Positions 62,409-64,000 of a stretch of 64,000 nucleotides of DNA are shown here, one piece after another. The position numbers were made by a program, and so were the translations under genes. A model generated the notes under the pieces. That model searched no databases. It had not been told where the DNA came from and saw only the letters and a list, made by a program, of their open reading frames with translations. Numbering within the stretch: the stretch's first letter is position 1; each line of letters starts with the position of its first letter. This DNA is from Chlorella sorokiniana (taxonomy: Eukaryota > Chlorophyta > Trebouxiophyceae > Chlorellales > Chlorellaceae), in the NCBI GenBank assembly GCA_025917655.1, contig CP084614.1, positions 434,001 to 498,000 of the forward strand, written 5' to 3'.

Positions 62409-63545
62409 TCACTTGCCCGACTCCACATAACTGCAGCGGGGCAGGCACACACACAAGGTGTTGCAGCTGCAGCTGCATGAGTGCCCAAACTTTTATGAAC
62501 CCTCCGCTGCCCCCTGCACCACCTCACCATGATCACAGACAGCGCAGTCCCCCTCATGCAGTGCCACCGCTGCAGCCGCACCTGACGATGGAGCCTATCC
62601 AGACGATGCTGAGGAAGGTCATGAGCACGGCGGTGATCACCACGGGCAGCACCCGGTTGTCGTACGGACCATCCAGCTTCTGGCTGCACAAAGAACCCCG
62701 GGGAGAGAGGGGGGGGGGGGGTCGTCAGCAGACCAGGCGATATTCCATCGTTGCATGCACCACAACCAATCCTGGAGGATCGCCTAGGATGTCTAGGCAG
62801 CGCGGGGATCGGGAGACGCGGCTGGCCCCAGCCGCTGGCAGCAGAAGGTGGCAGCGCGCAGCAGAAGGTGGCAGCGCGCAGCCCGCGGCCGGCCTCAGCC
62901 CGCCGACTCACACGAGCATGTCGCCGCGGGCGCTTGAAGTTGATGGCGGCGTAGACGGCCATGCCGATGGAGATGGCCATCATGAGCAGCGCCAGCACCC
63001 GCACCCCCACCGCGCGCACGGTGAAGTCCGAGCCCCAATGGCGGTGCGCGTGGCCCGCCACCCCTGCGCATGAATCATGGAGGTCCCAATGTGGAAGCAA
63101 AGCGCCGGTTGAGTCATGGAAGCTACGGGTTGAGGCAAAGCACCAGCCGGCCAGAGAGCGCGGTCGGCAGCTATCCTGCCGTGCAGCCGCAAACTGCTCG
63201 GCATCCCTTGGCTTTAGGGCTCGATTGCTGGCTTGGACGGCTCACCAAGCAGCGCAGCAGAGATGCTGCCGGTGGTGACGCTCATGTTCATCCAGTGCAG
63301 AAAGGTGCGCTCATTGGCTGCGCAGAGGGGAACGAGGGCGGCAGGGAGCGTGGGCTTGGGCGCGTCGTCGGTCGGACATTGGGCGCACACCCGTTGTACA
63401 ACCCCCACCACACACAGCCTCAGCAAAGAGCGACAATGTCTATGAGTTGGCTTTGGCTATTGATGTTCGATGAGCTTGCAATTGGCAGCGGCGGCGCACC
63501 GAAGAAGGCCTTGGCCTCAGTCCGACGCAGCCCAGCCCCGCTCAT
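62409..63545 (-). CDS. VTC1: VTC1-like DUF202 protein of the polyphosphate polymerase complex
   Basis: Five exons (63500-63545, 63246-63317, 62912-63063, 62582-62683, 62409-62430) give about 130 residues, the usual length of VTC1 proteins. The protein opens MSGAGLRRTEAKAFFANERT, with the ANERTFLHW signature of DUF202. Three hydrophobic spans follow (MSVTTGSISAALLG, VLALLMMAISIGMAVYAAI, LPVVITAVLMTFLSIVWIG). The cytosolic loop between the last two contains RRGDM and GPYDNR, matching the conserved RRxxG...GPYDDR region of Vtc1. In yeast and in Chlamydomonas, VTC1 is needed for polyphosphate build-up in vacuoles or acidocalcisomes. The frame shifts at the end of exon 3 (near 62925), where one C appears extra. 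All other joins are in phase. Confidence 0.88.
62841..62880. repeat. Two exact tandem 20-base units in a VTC1 intron
   Basis: GCAGAAGGTGGCAGCGCGCA occurs twice in direct succession in intron 3. The repeat is non-coding. Confidence 0.95.
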
Positions 63546-64000
63546 GTCTGCCTGACGTCACGGCAAGTGCTGCGGGCAGCTTTCTCCGCGTGTTACGACG
63601 CTAACGCCTGCAAATCTGTACACGGCAGGGGAAAACAGCCGCTCAGCGCATGTAGAGAAAGCAGACGTCAGCACAAGCAGTGCCAACACGAGGGGGCGGA
63701 GGGGAGGCGGGCGGCGGCGGACAGCCAGCCGAGCAGGTTTGGCGCGGTGGCACGTGCAATGGGCGGGGACGATAATCGTTTCCGTTACCCTAGACAGCGT
63801 TGCGCCAAGCAAACAAGCCTGACTGGGCGTTGTTCTTAGGGAACTTTGTCTGTGCTCCCGGTTCCCAGCTGCACTCATGATCGTCGCAGTCTAGAACATC
63901 AGCTCACCAAAATATCGCGTTGGGTTGCTGGGGCAGCAGTGGCGACTCGTGCTTGTGCGAAGTACGGCTGAAACGGGGCTTGCAGCGGCTTCCCAGTGGT
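63546..64000. other. Upstream region of the VTC1-like gene to the window end
   Basis: This stretch should include the promoter and 5' UTR of the VTC1-like gene. No further coding exon or RNA gene is recognised before the window ends. Confidence 0.4.

Overview
The window reads as nuclear DNA of a GC-rich green alga, most likely a Chlorella-type trebouxiophyte. This rests on very high GC, short GT-AG introns (with a few apparent GC-AG ones) in almost every gene, TGTAA-like 3' signals, and a typical green gene set: a gametolysin-type M11 protease, an SBP-box factor with ankyrin repeats, a TDY-type plant MAP kinase, a DXO/RAI1 enzyme, a VTC1-like DUF202 protein and V-ATPase subunit D. No genus can be fixed from sequence alone.

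Layout. 0.1-2.6 kb (-): a WRN-type 3'-5' exonuclease ending in a C2H2 zinc finger. 3.1-14.0 kb: two cystinosin-like genes facing each other (+ copy 3065-4966, - copy 12025-13981) on either side of an M11 metalloprotease gene (6611-10907). 14.3-15.2 kb (+): an unknown signal-peptide protein. 15.4-19.4 kb (-): a COG0523/ZNG1-like zinc GTPase whose His/Cys-rich loop sits on its own exon, head-to-head with a coiled-coil protein (19.6-21.6 kb, +) that ends in a CaaX box. 22.1-23.8 kb (+): DXO/RAI1. 24.4-25.5 kb (-): an orphan multi-pass membrane protein. 26.3-32.4 kb (-): a large SBP-box/ankyrin factor. 33.7-38.1 kb (-): a group-D-like MAP kinase. 39.6-40.7 kb (-): a thioredoxin-like protein. 41.3-44.3 kb (+): a SYLF-domain protein. 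45.2-46.5 kb (-): a probable plastid one-pass membrane protein. 46.6-48.9 kb (-): V-ATPase subunit D. 49.6-58.3 kb (+): a very long gene that looks like nucleoporin NUP160. 58.6-62.0 kb (-): an MFSD6-like MFS transporter. 62.4-63.5 kb (-): a VTC1-like small protein.

Many otherwise good exons change reading frame by one base inside C or G runs. ZNG1, V-ATPase D, the thioredoxin-like gene and the 45-46 kb gene stay fully open across all exons, so the pattern looks more like assembly homopolymer errors than gene decay. Exon joins were inferred by eye from splice signals, phase and family homology.

The genes are independent eukaryotic units, so shared function cannot be read from neighbourhood. 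Several do concern metals or the vacuole (ZNG1-like GTPase, a CRR1/SPL-like factor, VTC1-like, V-ATPase D, two cystinosins), which is noted only as a weak observation. I found no rRNA, tRNA, CRISPR array, intact transposon or virus-derived element that I could support.
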